A DNA stretch of 64,000 nt from CAWDBV01 sp963800705 (GCA_963800705.1 CAWDBV010000005.1:701557-765556), one strand, 5' to 3'; shown: positions 49,308 through 59,365, counted from the first letter of the stretch. Translations and numbers: made by a program. Notes: a model not told the origin generated them from the letters alone.

Positions 49308-49643
49308 ATGAACCGATACCGGACACGCGGATGGCTCCGGGCCCACGCTCCAGGGGCGTTCAGTCGCCTGTTTCCGAAAGGCCCACACGACTGCGGCAAT
49401 CACGTCTGGTACCGCTCAGACGAATCGACCTGGCGGTGTTACTACTGCGAGCCGGGTGTCACGCACGAGAGTCCCTGGACCGAGCGGGAGTCGGCCAGAT
49501 ACGCACTGGCGGCTCTCGATGTACTCGACGGCCTACCGGCGGACAGCGGCGAGATTGCGCGGCTGCTGCAAGACGCCGGGACTTCGATGCTTCGCGAAGC
49601 CGAGGCTCTCAAGACCGGCGCCGGTCAGCCCGAGCCGGACTGA
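49308..49643 (+). CDS. Hypothetical Cys/His-containing small protein
   Basis: 111 residues from ATG 49308, with GAAGGG touching the start. 'GPHDCGNHVWYRSDESTWRCYYCEPG' holds Cys-x3-His...Cys-x2-Cys, which could bind zinc. An alpha-helical C-terminus follows ('ERESARYALAALDVLDGLPADSGEIARLLQDAG'). Base composition is less GC-rich than the mce genes. It lies just after a toxin-tail-like remnant, so an immunity or accessory role is conceivable but unproved. No family recognised. Confidence 0.5.
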   Translation: MNRYRTRGWLRAHAPGAFSRLFPKGPHDCGNHVWYRSDESTWRCYYCEPGVTHESPWTERESARYALAALDVLDGLPADSGEIARLLQDAGTSMLREAEALKTGAGQPEPD

Positions 49644-49646
49644 GAA

Positions 49647-50537
49647 CTACGGACAGCTGGCCTTCGAGTCGAAGCCGGGGCCCCCGCGGCAGCGGTCGCG
49701 GTGGCGGCCGCCGACCAGCTGGTCGGTGTCGAGGCCGCCCTTGAGCTTGTCGCGGCCGATGTTTCCACCGAGATAGTCGTTGCCGGTGTTGCCGACGAGC
49801 CGGTCGCGACCGAAGCCCCCGATGATCGAGTCGGAGCCGGTGCCGCCGAAGATCGTGTCCGAGCCGAAGTCGCCGCAGACGATGTCGTTGCCAGCGCCGG
49901 CGAGCACGAGGTCATTGCCGGCCAGCGGGGCGATCACGTCGGTGCCCGCGGTGCCGGTGATCGAGTCATCGCCGACCGTGCCGATGATCGACGGGCTCGA
50001 GCAGCCGCTCGCCTTCACCTTCTTGGTCTTCTTCTTCTTTTTGTTCGTCGTGGTCGTCGTCTTCGGGACCGATGGAGCGTTGACCTTCGTCGTCGTCGAG
50101 TCCGAGTTGTTGGCGCCGTTCGAGTCGGCGACCGTCGTGCCGACGATCGCGCTGTTGGTCACGTTGCCGGCGCTGAGCGCCGTGACGGCGATAGTCGCCG
50201 TGGCGGTGCCCCCGGCAAGCAGAGTCATGAAGTCGCAGCTCACCGTCCCGGCGTTGAACGAGCAGGTCCCGTTCGGCGTCGCCGTCGAGAGGAAGGTGAC
50301 GCTGCTGGGCAGGACATCGGTGACCTTGACGTCGGTGGCGTCGTTGGTGCCCTCGTTCTTGACCTGGATCGTGTAGGTGATCGTCCCGCCGACCGTCACC
50401 GGGTCGGGGCTGTCGGACTTGGTGACCTTGAGATCGGTCGGGCCGACCACGGCCGAGGCACCGCCGAGCGGGCCCGCGACTGTGGCTAGAAAGACTCCGA
50501 GGACTGCGGCCGACGCAATTTTCTTTCTCATGGTCAT
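49647..50537 (-). CDS. Secreted DUF11-domain protein with RTX-like calcium-binding repeats
   Basis: 296 residues. Signal peptide 'IASAAVLGVFLATVAGPLGGASA'. Residues ~32-145 are a DUF11-type domain: 'DLKVTKSDSPDPVTVGGTITYTIQVKNEGTNDATDVKVTDVLP'. A Thr then Lys-rich linker (TTTTTNKKKKKTKK) follows. The C-terminal third has six to seven nonapeptide-like repeats ('GNDLVLAGAGNDIVCGDFG', 'GTGSDSIIGGFGRD') that bind calcium in RTX proteins. Unlike the beta-helix proteins, the basic segment is internal. An AGGAGG lies about 15 bases before the ATG, farther than usual. Confidence 0.83.
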   Translation of the reverse strand: MTMRKKIASAAVLGVFLATVAGPLGGASAVVGPTDLKVTKSDSPDPVTVGGTITYTIQVKNEGTNDATDVKVTDVLPSSVTFLSTATPNGTCSFNAGTVSCDFMTLLAGGTATATIAVTALSAGNVTNSAIVGTTVADSNGANNSDSTTTKVNAPSVPKTTTTTNKKKKKTKKVKASGCSSPSIIGTVGDDSITGTAGTDVIAPLAGNDLVLAGAGNDIVCGDFGSDTIFGGTGSDSIIGGFGRDRLVGNTGNDYLGGNIGRDKLKGGLDTDQLVGGRHRDRCRGGPGFDSKASCP

Positions 50538-50636
50538 TTAGGTAAGCGCTGCCTCCTGGCGCACGGTTATTACCCGTTTTGCGGGAATTCACCCCTGTAC
50601 CGGGAAATGGGCGTAGGGTTGTGCCTGGAGAGAGCG

Positions 50637-52043
50637 ATGAAGCTTCTGAAGCCGACCGACGCCCCGTGGCTGTTCGTCGAGAGCCACGAGCAGCCCGTGC
50701 ACGTAGCCGTGATGGCGACCTGCACGCCGCCGAAGGGCGCCCCCGACACCTGGCTCAACGACGTCGTCGAGGAGTGGCGCCAGTTTCGGAGCTTCGAGCC
50801 GCCGTTCAACTACCGCGCCCGCACCACCCCTCCCGCCTGGGTCGAGCTCGAAGACGACGAGGTCGACCTCGACTACCACCTGCGCCATTCGGCGCTAAAT
50901 AAGCCCGGCGGCGAGCGCGAGCTCGGCGTCCTCGTCTCCCGCCTCCACAGCCAGCCCCTAGACCGCGACTACCCGCTCTGGGAGGTGCACCTGATCGAGG
51001 GGCTCGAGGGCGGGCGCTTCTGCATGTACATGAAGATGCACCACGCCCAGGTCGACGGGATGGGCGGGATCCGCTTCATGCAGCGGATCCTCTCGCCGGT
51101 CTCCCAGACCCGCGCGATGAAGCCTCCGTGGGCGATCGGGTTCGGGGGCGGAAGCCGGCCGAAGCCTGAGCCCGGAACCGACGAAGAGGAGACGAGCGAG
51201 GAGAACGGGAGCAGCAACGGAGCGCTGAGCCTGGTCGGCAACCTCGCCGGCCAGGTCCGCGGAGCGCCGGCGATCGGCCGCGCGATGGCCGGCATGGTGC
51301 GCGACGGGATCGGGGTCGGCTCGACCGAGGCCGCCGTCCCCTACGTGGCGCCGAACACGATCCTCAACGGCCGCATCCACCGCCCGCGGCGCTTCGCGAC
51401 CCAGCACTACGAGCTCGACCGGATCAAGAGCCTCGCCAAGGCCGGGACGGTGACCGTCAACGACGTCTTCCTCGCGATCTGCTCGGGTGGGCTGCGCCGC
51501 TACCTCGACGAGATGGGCGAGCTCCCCGACCGCACGCTCACCACCGCTGTCCCGGTCTCGATCCGCCCCTCGGGCGGCGAGGACGTCGGCACCGCGATCA
51601 GCTTCATCCACGCCAAGCTCCACACCGACATCGACGACCCGGTCGAGCGCCTCGACGCGATCGGCGACTCGACCCGGGCGGCGAAGGCGCGGGTGGAGGC
51701 GCTGCCGGGGGCGGCGATGGACGCCTACACGCTGATGGTCATGGGCCCCTACATCGCCCAGATCTCGCTCGGGCTCGGCGCGATCGCGCGCCCGATGCAC
51801 AACGTCGTGATCTCGAACGTCCCCGGCCCGAAGCAGCACCACTACCTGAACGGCGCCCGGGTCGAGGAGATGTATCCCGTCTCGCTGCTGTTCAACGGCC
51901 AGGCGCTCAACATCACGGTGCTGAGCTACGCGGGCCAGTTCAACATCGGCTTCACCGGCTGCCGCGACAGCCTCCCCAGCATGCAGCGGCTCGCGGTCTA
52001 CACCGGCGAGGCGCTCGAAGAGCTCGAGAGCCGGCTGGGCTAG
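50637..52043 (+). CDS. Wax ester synthase/diacylglycerol acyltransferase (WS/DGAT)
   Basis: 468 residues. ATG at 50637 follows GGAGAGAG. Catalytic motif 'MHHAQVDGMGG' (HHxxxDG) at ~150. 'VPVSIRP' and 'VISNVPGPKQHHYLNGARVEEMYPVS' are the conserved C-terminal WS/DGAT blocks, and the N-terminal 'MKLLKPTDAPWLFVES' fits the family. Transfers fatty acyl-CoA to diacylglycerol or fatty alcohol to store triacylglycerol or wax esters at the membrane. A hairpin terminator follows at 52062-52085. Confidence 0.92.
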   Translation: MKLLKPTDAPWLFVESHEQPVHVAVMATCTPPKGAPDTWLNDVVEEWRQFRSFEPPFNYRARTTPPAWVELEDDEVDLDYHLRHSALNKPGGERELGVLVSRLHSQPLDRDYPLWEVHLIEGLEGGRFCMYMKMHHAQVDGMGGIRFMQRILSPVSQTRAMKPPWAIGFGGGSRPKPEPGTDEEETSEENGSSNGALSLVGNLAGQVRGAPAIGRAMAGMVRDGIGVGSTEAAVPYVAPNTILNGRIHRPRRFATQHYELDRIKSLAKAGTVTVNDVFLAICSGGLRRYLDEMGELPDRTLTTAVPVSIRPSGGEDVGTAISFIHAKLHTDIDDPVERLDAIGDSTRAAKARVEALPGAAMDAYTLMVMGPYIAQISLGLGAIARPMHNVVISNVPGPKQHHYLNGARVEEMYPVSLLFNGQALNITVLSYAGQFNIGFTGCRDSLPSMQRLAVYTGEALEELESRLG

Positions 52044-52061
52044 GCCCGGGCCCGGGCACGA

Positions 52062-52085
52062 AAAGGGCCGCTTTCGCGGCCCTTT
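52062..52085. terminator. Bidirectional intrinsic terminator
   Basis: Perfect 10-base stem AAAGGGCCGC / GCGGCCCTTT with a TTTC loop, located between the convergent WS/DGAT gene and the small secreted protein gene. The A/T ends of the stem give a U-run on either strand. Confidence 0.85.
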
Positions 52086-52115
52086 CCGAATGCTTGTTCT
52101 AACTGGCTTGCCTGG

Positions 52116-52496
52116 CTACGAGGGTCGCTGACCTCCAGCGAGCCTCTGGGCGGCGGCGATGCACTTCGCCTCGTCGCTGGCCTGGCTCAGCGGCGCGCAT
52201 GCGACTTCCGGCGCGACGCCGCGCTTCGCGACCTGCTTCAGGGCCTTGACGCACTGCGAGTGCGGGGTGCCCTTCTCGCCGGCGATGTGGCGCTTGCTGA
52301 CACCACGACAGCGGCGGCCGTAGGCGCGGGCTTTGCCCTTCTTCTTGCCCTTCTTGCCCTTGGCACCGGTCGGACCGGTTACCTGAGGCTTCGGACCGTT
52401 GCCGTTGCCGGGCTTAGCGGCACTACCGGCCACGACCAGGGCCGATGCGATGGCGAGCGCGCCAACGATTGCGGCCAGCCTGGTACGGAATTTCAC
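52116..52496 (-). CDS. Small secreted basic protein
   Basis: 126 residues. GTG at 52496 follows AGAAGGAG. Signal peptide 'LAAIVGALAIASALVVAGSA'. A Gly/Lys/Pro-rich linker ('GAKGKKGKKKGKARA') leads to a helical domain with four Cys ('RRCRGVSKRH', 'HSQCVKALK', 'EVACAPLSQASDEAKCIAAAQRL'). No family recognised; the Cys spacing suggests two disulfides in an exported helical bundle. The Lys-rich linker is reminiscent of the basic tails of neighbouring secreted proteins. Confidence 0.72.
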   Translation of the reverse strand: MKFRTRLAAIVGALAIASALVVAGSAAKPGNGNGPKPQVTGPTGAKGKKGKKKGKARAYGRRCRGVSKRHIAGEKGTPHSQCVKALKQVAKRGVAPEVACAPLSQASDEAKCIAAAQRLAGGQRPS

Positions 52497-52594
52497 GGAT
52501 TCTCCTTCTGCGCCTCTCTGGACGCGTCGCGTTCAGTGCCCCGTTAAGCGCCCAAGTTGCGCGAAGGGTTACTCGACATCCGCCGCGAGAATTG

Positions 52595-52629
52595 CTACGG
52601 TGCCGTAGTTCCGAGCTACGGTTGCGTAG
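52595..52629. promoter_or_regulatory. Twin palindromic operators upstream of the monooxygenase operon
   Basis: CTACGGTGCCGTAG (52595-52608, perfect arms CTACGG/CCGTAG) and CTACGGTTGCGTAG (52616-52629, one mismatch) are 21 bases apart, two helical turns. They lie 47-81 bases before the ATG at 52676. Best candidate ligand-responsive regulator is the TetR protein that ends the same operon (58647-59294). Confidence 0.65.
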
Positions 52630-52675
52630 GAAGCGCGGCCGGCCCAGGCACGAAACACGCACAAAACACGCACGA

Positions 52676-54638
52676 ATGGACCCCACGATCGCAGCCACCG
52701 AGACCGCCCCCGCCGGGGGCGCGGCCATGGGCCAGGTGATCGGCATGACCCTCGGCCTGTTCGTCGCCTTCGGCGCCGTCGTCGTGCTCGGCGAGATGCA
52801 CCGCAGCGGCCGCCGCACCCCGCTCGGGCTCGCCGGCGCCTTCGCCGAGCGCGTCTCCGGGCTCCCCGCCTGGGCCGCGATCCCGCTCGCGGTCTGCGCC
52901 GTCGCCCTCCCCGGCGCCCTGTTCGGCTACATGTGGGACGCCGGCCTGCACATCGACCGCGGCCGCGATGACGGCCCGCTCGCCAACCCCTCCCACTATC
53001 TGATCCTCGCCGGCCTCTACGGGATCATCGCCGCCGGCTACCTCTCCACCGTCTTCCCGAAGCCCGGCCAGAAGCCCGGCCGCGGCGCGCTCCGCCTCGC
53101 CGACAACTTCCAGATCCCGCTCGGCGGCGGCCTGATCCTGTTCGCCGGCTTCTTCGCCTTCGCCGGCTTCCCGCTCGATGACATCTGGCACCGGCTCTTC
53201 GGCCAGGACGTCACCCTCTGGGGCCCGACCCACCTGATCATGCTCGGCGGCGGGATGCTGACCCTGGTCGGCGTCGTGCTGCTGTTCGAGGAGGGCGTCG
53301 CCAACTCGCCGCGGCGCCGCATCAAGGGCGTCGGCGAAGTGACCCAGGGCCGCGACGTCCCGGTGCGCACGCCGGTGAAGCGCCTCGACTCGCCGCTCGC
53401 CAGGCTCGCTGATGCCCTCCCCACCGTGCCGCTGCGGCCCTCGCGGATGCTGATCGCCGGCGGATTCCTCGCCGGCTTCTCGATCTTCCAGGGCGAGTTC
53501 GACTACGGCGTGCCCCAGTTCGAGCTCGTCCTGCAGCCGCTCCAGCTCGCGGTCTCGGCCTCGATCGCGCTCGTCGCCGCCCGGGTCTGGCTCGGCGCCG
53601 GCGGAGCGCTCGGCGCGGTCGGCTTCTACCTCGTTGATTCGCGGAATCGTTTCCCTGCTCGTGGGCCCCGTGTTCGGCGAGACCGCCCCCGCCTTCCCGC
53701 TCTATCTCCCCGAGGCGATCTGCGTCGAGCTCGCCGCGCTGCTGCTCGCCCGCCGCCCGCTGATGCTGGGCGCGGCCTCCGGCCTGCTGATCGGCACCGT
53801 CGGCTTCGCCGGCGAGTGGCCGTGGATCAACGCCGTGATGCCGATCGGCTGGAGCGAGAACCTGCTCCCCGAGGGCCCGATCGTCGCCACGGTCGGCGGC
53901 ATCGCCGGCGGCATGATCGGCGCCCTCTTCGGACTCGCGCTGCGCCGCGAGCTGCCGGCGCCGCGGCTCGCCGCCCCGGTCGCCGTCGCCTCGCTGGCGG
54001 CGATCATCGGCGCCTTCGCCTTCGGGCTCGCCGACCGCAACGTCGAGGGCACCGCGAGCGTCACGCACGGCCGAGGTCTCGCCGCCGCCGAACCGCGAGG
54101 TGATCGCCACCGTCCGCTTCGACCCGCCGCAGGTCACCGAAGGCGCCAACTGGGTCCGCGGTCGTCGCCTGGCAGGGCGGCGGCGCTGGTCAACGACGAG
54201 CTCGAGGAGATCTCCCCCGGCGTCTTCCGCACCCCGAATCCGGTCCCCGTCCACGGCAGCTGGAAGGCCGGCCTCCGGATCCAGAACGGCCACACGCTCG
54301 CCGGGATCCGCCTCTACGCGCCCGCCGACACGGCGATCCCGCTCCCCGAGGACCCGGCGCTCCCCGCCTTCACCCGCCCGCTGGCCCCCGACCGCGAGCT
54401 GCTCCAGCGCGAGCGCAAGGACGACATCCCGACCGGGCTCTGGCTCGCCTCATCTCTAGCGGTTCTGTTCATGTTCTTCGGCTTCTTCGCGCTGCTCGGC
54501 TGGGCGCTCAACCGCTACTCGAACGACCCGGGCTCCGGCCCGAAGCCCCCGCGCCGGCCCGAGCCGCGCGCGCGAGCCCACGCCCACCGCCCCCCAACCC
54601 GCAGGAGTCGCCTGAAAACATGGCCCGCTACGACGTAA
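52676..54638 (+). CDS. Multi-pass membrane protein of unknown function (frameshifts near 53635, 54075, 54165)
   Basis: ATG at 52676. About 10-11 hydrophobic segments ('VIGMTLGLFVAFGAVVVLGEM', 'PAWAAIPLAVCAVALPGALFGYMWDAGLHIDRG'). A His-rich membrane face ('DDIWHRLFGQDVTLWGPTHLIMLGGGML') could bind metal or heme. After shifts the C-terminal part is a periplasmic beta domain ('RTPNPVPVHGSWKAGLRIQNGHTLAGIRLYAP') and a last TM. The natural end may be a TGA near 54614 in another frame, just before the SDR start. No family recognised. First gene of the operon with SDR, two monooxygenases and TetR. Confidence 0.65.
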
Positions 54639-55511
54639 ACGGAAAGCACGTTCTGATCACCGGCGGCGCGAACGGGATCGGCCTCGCCTCGGCGAAGCTG
54701 CTCGCCGAGCGCGGCGCCCAGCTCTCGCTGGTCGACTACGTGGCCGATGACGCCGAGCGCGCCGCGGCCGAGATCGGCGCCACCGCGGAGCCCTTCGTCG
54801 CCGACGTCACCGACCGCGACTCGATCGCCGCCGCGATCGCCGCCGCGCGCGAGCGCTTCGGCCCGGTCGACGTCTGCGTCGCCAGCGCCGGGATCAGCGG
54901 CAACGCCGACTCCCTCCACCGACGTCACCCACGACGAGTTCGAGCGCGTGATCGAGACCAACCTGCTCGGCGTCTGGCGCACCCTGCACGGCGTGCTCCC
55001 CGACGTGATCGAGCGCAGCGGCTACCTGCTGCCGATCGCCTCGCTCGCCGCCGCGGTGCCGGACCCGCTGCTCACCGCCTATGGCGCCAGCAAGGCCGCG
55101 GTTCACTCGATCGGGCGCTCGCTGCGCTTCGAGCTCGCCCACACCGGCGCCAAGGTCGGGGTCGGCTATTTCAGCGTCATCGACACCAACATGACCCGCG
55201 AGGCCTACGAGAAGCCGGTCGTGAAGCGGTCGCTGAAGAGCATTCCCCGAGCCCTCAGCCGGCCCGCCCCGGTCGAGGCCGCCGCCGCCGCGGTCGTGCG
55301 CGGGATCGAGGGCCGAAAGCGCCGCGTCTGCCACCCGCGCTGGGTCAGCCCGGTGCTCTCCATGAACGGGATGACGACGAACTTCGAGGTGCTCGCCGCC
55401 CGCGACCCGCGCTTCGTCCGCAACTACAAGAAGACGCAGCAGGAGATCCGCGAGGGCAAGACGGTCGAGGCCGGCGCGCCCGAACCCAAGCCCGAGAAGG
55501 AGACCGCGTGA
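54620..55511 (+). CDS. Short-chain dehydrogenase/reductase (frameshift near 54915)
   Basis: About 297 residues if joined. 'GKHVLITGGANGIGLASAKLLAERGAQLSLVD' is the SDR TGxxxGIG cofactor motif. 'VCVASAGISG' is the NAG-like motif. After a one-base shift, 'DVTHDEFERVIETNLLGVWRTLHGVLP' and the catalytic 'YGASKAAV' (YxxxK) follow. Oxidises or reduces an alcohol/ketone with NAD(P). TGA overlaps the GTG of the next gene. Probably supplies or uses the ketone handled by the adjacent Baeyer-Villiger enzymes. Confidence 0.85.
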
Positions 55512-57061
55512 CCCAGGACCGCGTGACCCAGAATCAGGCGAGCCCCGACCACGAGGTCGCGATCATCGGCGCCGGTTTCTCGGGAATCGGCGCCGCCTAC
55601 AAGCTCCAGGAGGCCGGGATCGACGACTTCGTCGTCATCGAGCGCGAGTCCGAAGTCGGAGGCACCTGGTGGGTGAACACCTATCCGGGCTGCCGCTGCG
55701 ACGTGCCCTCGCATATCTACTCGTACTCGTTCGCGCCGAACCCGAACTGGAGCCAGGCCTACTCGCCGCAGCCCGAGATCCTCGAGTACCTGAAGGACTG
55801 TGCCGAGCGCTTCGGCGTCTACCCGAGGCTGCGCCTCAACACCGAGCTCACCGGCGCCGAGTGGGACGACGACGCCGCGCTCTGGCGGCTGACGACCTCG
55901 GAGGGCGACACATTCACGACGCGCTTCGTGATCTCCGGGATCGGCGGGCTGGTCGAGCCCGCGCTGCCCGAGATCGAGGGCGTCGAGGACTTCGAAGGCG
56001 AGATCATGCACTCGGCGCGCTGGAACCACGACTTCGATCTCGACGGCAAGCGCGTCGCCGTAGTCGGCACGGGTGCCTCCGGCGTCCAGATCGTCCCCTC
56101 GATCGCGAAGAAGGTCGAGCACATGGACGTCTACCAGCGCACGCCCGCCTGGATCCTGCCCCACCCCAACCGCCGCATGTCGAAGTTCGAGAAGGCGCTG
56201 TTCCGGGCCTTCCCGCCGGCCCAGAAGGCGTTCCGCGCCGCGATCTACTCGTTCTTCGAGCCGGGAGCAATCGGCTTCACGATCAGGCCGGCGCTGCTCA
56301 AGGGCCTCGAGGCGCTCGCGCGCCGCCACCTGAAGGCGCAGATCCCCGACGACCCCGAGCTGCGCGAGAAGCTGACCCCCGACTACCGCGCCGGCTGCAA
56401 GCGCATCACGCCGACCAACGCCTACTACCCGGCGCTGACCCGCGACAACGTCGACCTGGTCACCGACCCGATCGCAAAGGTGACCCCGACCGGGATCGTC
56501 ACCGAGGACGGCGCCGAGCGCGAGATCGACGCCCTGATCTTCGCCACCGGCTTCGACGTCCTTCACCCGCCCGGGCTCGACCGGGTCCGCGGCCGCGGTG
56601 GCCAGAACGTCTACGAGCGCTGGGGCGAGGGCGAGATCCCCCGCGCCCACCTCGGCACCACGATGGCCGGCTTCCCGAACTTCTTCACCCTGCTCGGGCC
56701 GAACACCGGCACCGGCCACCAGTCGATCGTCTACATGATCGAGTCGCAACTCAACTACGTGATCGACGCGATCGGCGAGATGAAGGAGCGCGACCTGGCC
56801 TCGATCGAGGTCAAGCAGGAGGCGATGGACGACTACAACGAGTGGCTGCAGAAGCGCAGCAAGCGAACGGTCTGGGTCTCGGGCGGCTGCAAGAGCTGGT
56901 ACATCGACGAGCAGGGCCAAAACGCGACGATTTGGCCCAGCTTCACCTTCGAGTTCCGCCAAAAGACCCGCAAGATCGACCTCGACGAGTACATGCTGCG
57001 CCCGGCCGAGCCGGCGACCACCGAGCCGACGCGCGATGACGACGTGCCGGTTCCGGCGTGA
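55508..57061 (+). CDS. Baeyer-Villiger-type flavin monooxygenase 1
   Basis: 517 residues, intact, GTG start. First dinucleotide motif 'AIIGAGFSGIGAAYKL' (FAD). 'GGTWWVNTYPGCRCDVPSHIYSYSF' is the FAD-site motif of the family. The BVMO fingerprint FxGxxxHxxxW is present as 'FEGEIMHSARW'. The second dinucleotide motif is 'VVGTGASGVQIVP' (NADPH). The C-terminal part contains 'FATGFD' and 'NFFTLLGPNTGTGHQS'. Inserts oxygen next to a ketone to form an ester or lactone. GTGA overlaps on both sides show translational coupling. Confidence 0.9.
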   Translation: MTQDRVTQNQASPDHEVAIIGAGFSGIGAAYKLQEAGIDDFVVIERESEVGGTWWVNTYPGCRCDVPSHIYSYSFAPNPNWSQAYSPQPEILEYLKDCAERFGVYPRLRLNTELTGAEWDDDAALWRLTTSEGDTFTTRFVISGIGGLVEPALPEIEGVEDFEGEIMHSARWNHDFDLDGKRVAVVGTGASGVQIVPSIAKKVEHMDVYQRTPAWILPHPNRRMSKFEKALFRAFPPAQKAFRAAIYSFFEPGAIGFTIRPALLKGLEALARRHLKAQIPDDPELREKLTPDYRAGCKRITPTNAYYPALTRDNVDLVTDPIAKVTPTGIVTEDGAEREIDALIFATGFDVLHPPGLDRVRGRGGQNVYERWGEGEIPRAHLGTTMAGFPNFFTLLGPNTGTGHQSIVYMIESQLNYVIDAIGEMKERDLASIEVKQEAMDDYNEWLQKRSKRTVWVSGGCKSWYIDEQGQNATIWPSFTFEFRQKTRKIDLDEYMLRPAEPATTEPTRDDDVPVPA

Positions 57062-58650
57062 GCTCGAGCAACGGCTCAGTCAACGGCGCGGCCCCTTCCA
57101 CCAACGGGCACCGCACCGAGGCCGTCAAGCCCGACCACGAGATCGCGATCATCGGCGCCGGCCTCTCCGGCCTCGGCATGGCCTCCGCCCTGCGCCGCGC
57201 CAACGTCACCGACTTCGTGATCCTCGAGCGCGCCGACGACGTCGGCGGCACCTGGCGCGACAACACCTATCCCGGCGTCGCCGTCGACATCCCCGTCTTC
57301 GCCTACCAGTTCTCCTACGACCTGAAGGCCGACTGGTCGCGCTTCTTCCCCAAGGGCGCCGAGGTCAAGGCCTACATCGACGACTACGTCGAGCGCTTCA
57401 AGCATCAAGGACCACATCCGCTTCAACAGCGATGTCGCCTCCCGGACCTGGGACGAGGACAACCACCTCTGGCGCCTCGACGTCGGCGGCAAGGAGGTGA
57501 CCGCGCGGTTCGTGATCAGCGCGATCGGCCCGTTCGTCGACCAGAAGCCGGTCGACATCGACGGCATCGACGACTTCGAGGGCAAGGTCATCCACCCGAA
57601 CCGCTGGGACCACGACTACGACCTGACCGGCAAGCGCGTCGCGATCGTCGGCACCGGGGCGAGCGCGGTGCAGATCATTCCCTCGATCGCCCGCGACGTC
57701 GAGCAGCTCGACGTCTACCAGCGCACGCCGATCTGGATCTCGCCGAAGACCGACCCGAAGATCCCCGGCTGGGCGAAGCAGCTGCTCGAGCGGGTCCCGT
57801 TCGCGCACCGGATCGTGCGCGCGGTGACGATGAGCGCCACCGAGCAGATCATCGTCCGCGGTGCCGCTCAACTTCTCGCGCTTCCCGCTCCCGGTGCGGA
57901 TCGTCGAGCGCAACATGCGCCGCTTCATCAAGCAGCAGGTCAAGGACCCCGAGCTGGCCGAGAAGCTCACCCCCCAGTACGGGCTCGGCTGCAAGCGCCC
58001 CTCGATCTCGAATCACTACCTGCGCACCTTCAACCGCGACAACGTCGAGCTCGTCACCGACGAGATCGAGACGATCACCGCGAACGGCGTCCGCACCGCC
58101 GACGGCCGCGAGCGCGAGGTCGACGTGCTGATCACCGCGACCGGCTTCCGGCTCGCCTTCGACCCCGAGAACTTCCGCACCACCCCGGTCACCGGCCGCA
58201 ACGGCCTCGACCTCGCCGAGCACTACCAGCAGAACCGCCTCAAGGCCTACGAGTCGATCAGCATGCCCGGGCTGCCGAACCACTTCATGATCTTCGGCCC
58301 CTACGGCTGGACCGGCGCCTCCTGGCACGTGCTCGTCCAGACCGCCTCCACCCACATCATGCGGGTGCTCGAGGAGGCCCGCCGGCGCGGCGCCACCGCG
58401 GTCGAGGTCTCCGAGCAGGCGACCGACCGCTACCACGAGAAGATCAGCGCGAGCTTCAACGGCTCGGTCTGGTTCACGAACGGCTGCGCGACCGCGAACA
58501 GCTACTACTTCGACCACCACGGCGACGTGCCCTACATGCGGCCCGACCACGGGCCGCGCCGCGGCGAAGGCCGCCCGAAGCTTCCCGCTCGACGACTACC
58601 GCTACGAGACGCTGGTCCGCGAGGCCGACAAGGAGCCGGTGGCGGCATGA
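57058..58650 (+). CDS. Baeyer-Villiger-type flavin monooxygenase 2 (three frameshifts)
   Basis: GTG at 57058. Motifs: 'AIIGAGLSGLGMASAL', 'GGTWRDNTYPGVAVDIPVFAYQFSYD', fingerprint 'FEGKVIHPNRW' and 'IVGTGASAVQIIPS'. 'GCKRPSISNHYLRTFNRDNVELVTD' and 'FMIFGPYGWTGASWH' follow. The frame changes near 57407, 57862 and 58562, each repaired by removing one base, to reach the end 'LDDYRYETLVREADKEPVAA' and TGA at 58650. About 530 residues. Paralogue of the preceding enzyme but clearly different in sequence, so they probably act on different or successive substrates. Confidence 0.85.
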
Positions 58651-59294
58651 GCGCGAAGCCCGCCGCCAAAGGCTCCGGCACCAAGAGCACCCCGCGCCGC
58701 TACGCGCCGCGGATGCCGGCCGCCGAGCGCCGCGACCAGCTCCTCGACGCGACCCTGAAGCTGATCGCCGACCAGGGCTACGAGGCGGTCTCGATGGAGG
58801 CCGTCGCCCGCCAGGCCGGGGTGACGAAGCCGGTCGTCTACGACCTCTTCGGCTCGCTGACCGACCTGCTCGAGGCGCTGATCGAGCGCGAGGAGGAGCG
58901 CGCCCTGCTCCAGCTCGCCGAGCTGATGCCGACCCCGAGCGAGGGCGCCGACCCCGAGGACCTGATGATCGACGGCCTCAAGGCCTTCCTGGCATCAGTC
59001 GAGGCCCGCCCCGACGCCTGGCGCGTGATCCTGATGCCCGACGACGCGATGCCGGGCATGCTGCGCGAAGTCGTCCAGGCCGAGCGCCGCCAGGTCGCGA
59101 GCCAGCTCGAGTCAATCGTCCGCTGGGGCGTCGACCAGCTCGGCCTCGAGGTCGAGGACGTCGAGCTCCTCGTCGAGCTGATCATCTCCTCGTCTGAGGA
59201 ATCCGCGCGCAAGCACCTCGCCGATCCGGAGCGCTATTCGATTGAGCGGCTGACGGGGTTTACGGCGAGTTTGCTGGCGAGTGTGAAGCGGTAG
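58647..59294 (+). CDS. TetR-family regulator at end of monooxygenase operon
   Basis: 215 residues. ATG overlaps the monooxygenase 2 stop (ATGA). Helix-turn-helix 'RRDQLLDATLKLIADQGYEAVSMEAVARQAGVTKPVVYDLFGSLTDLLEALI'. The ligand-binding domain is of the same subgroup as the TetR at 38014 ('MIDGLKAFLASVEARPDAWRVIL'). Likely autoregulates the operon through the twin palindromes at 52595-52629. The inducer is unknown, presumably the ketone or alcohol substrate. Confidence 0.87.
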   Translation: MSAKPAAKGSGTKSTPRRYAPRMPAAERRDQLLDATLKLIADQGYEAVSMEAVARQAGVTKPVVYDLFGSLTDLLEALIEREEERALLQLAELMPTPSEGADPEDLMIDGLKAFLASVEARPDAWRVILMPDDAMPGMLREVVQAERRQVASQLESIVRWGVDQLGLEVEDVELLVELIISSSEESARKHLADPERYSIERLTGFTASLLASVKR

Positions 59295-59319
59295 TCGCCT
59301 GCCACGGCGTCGGCCTCAC

Positions 59320-59352
<33 letters not shown>

Positions 59353-59365
59353 CCGGAGAGAGAGT

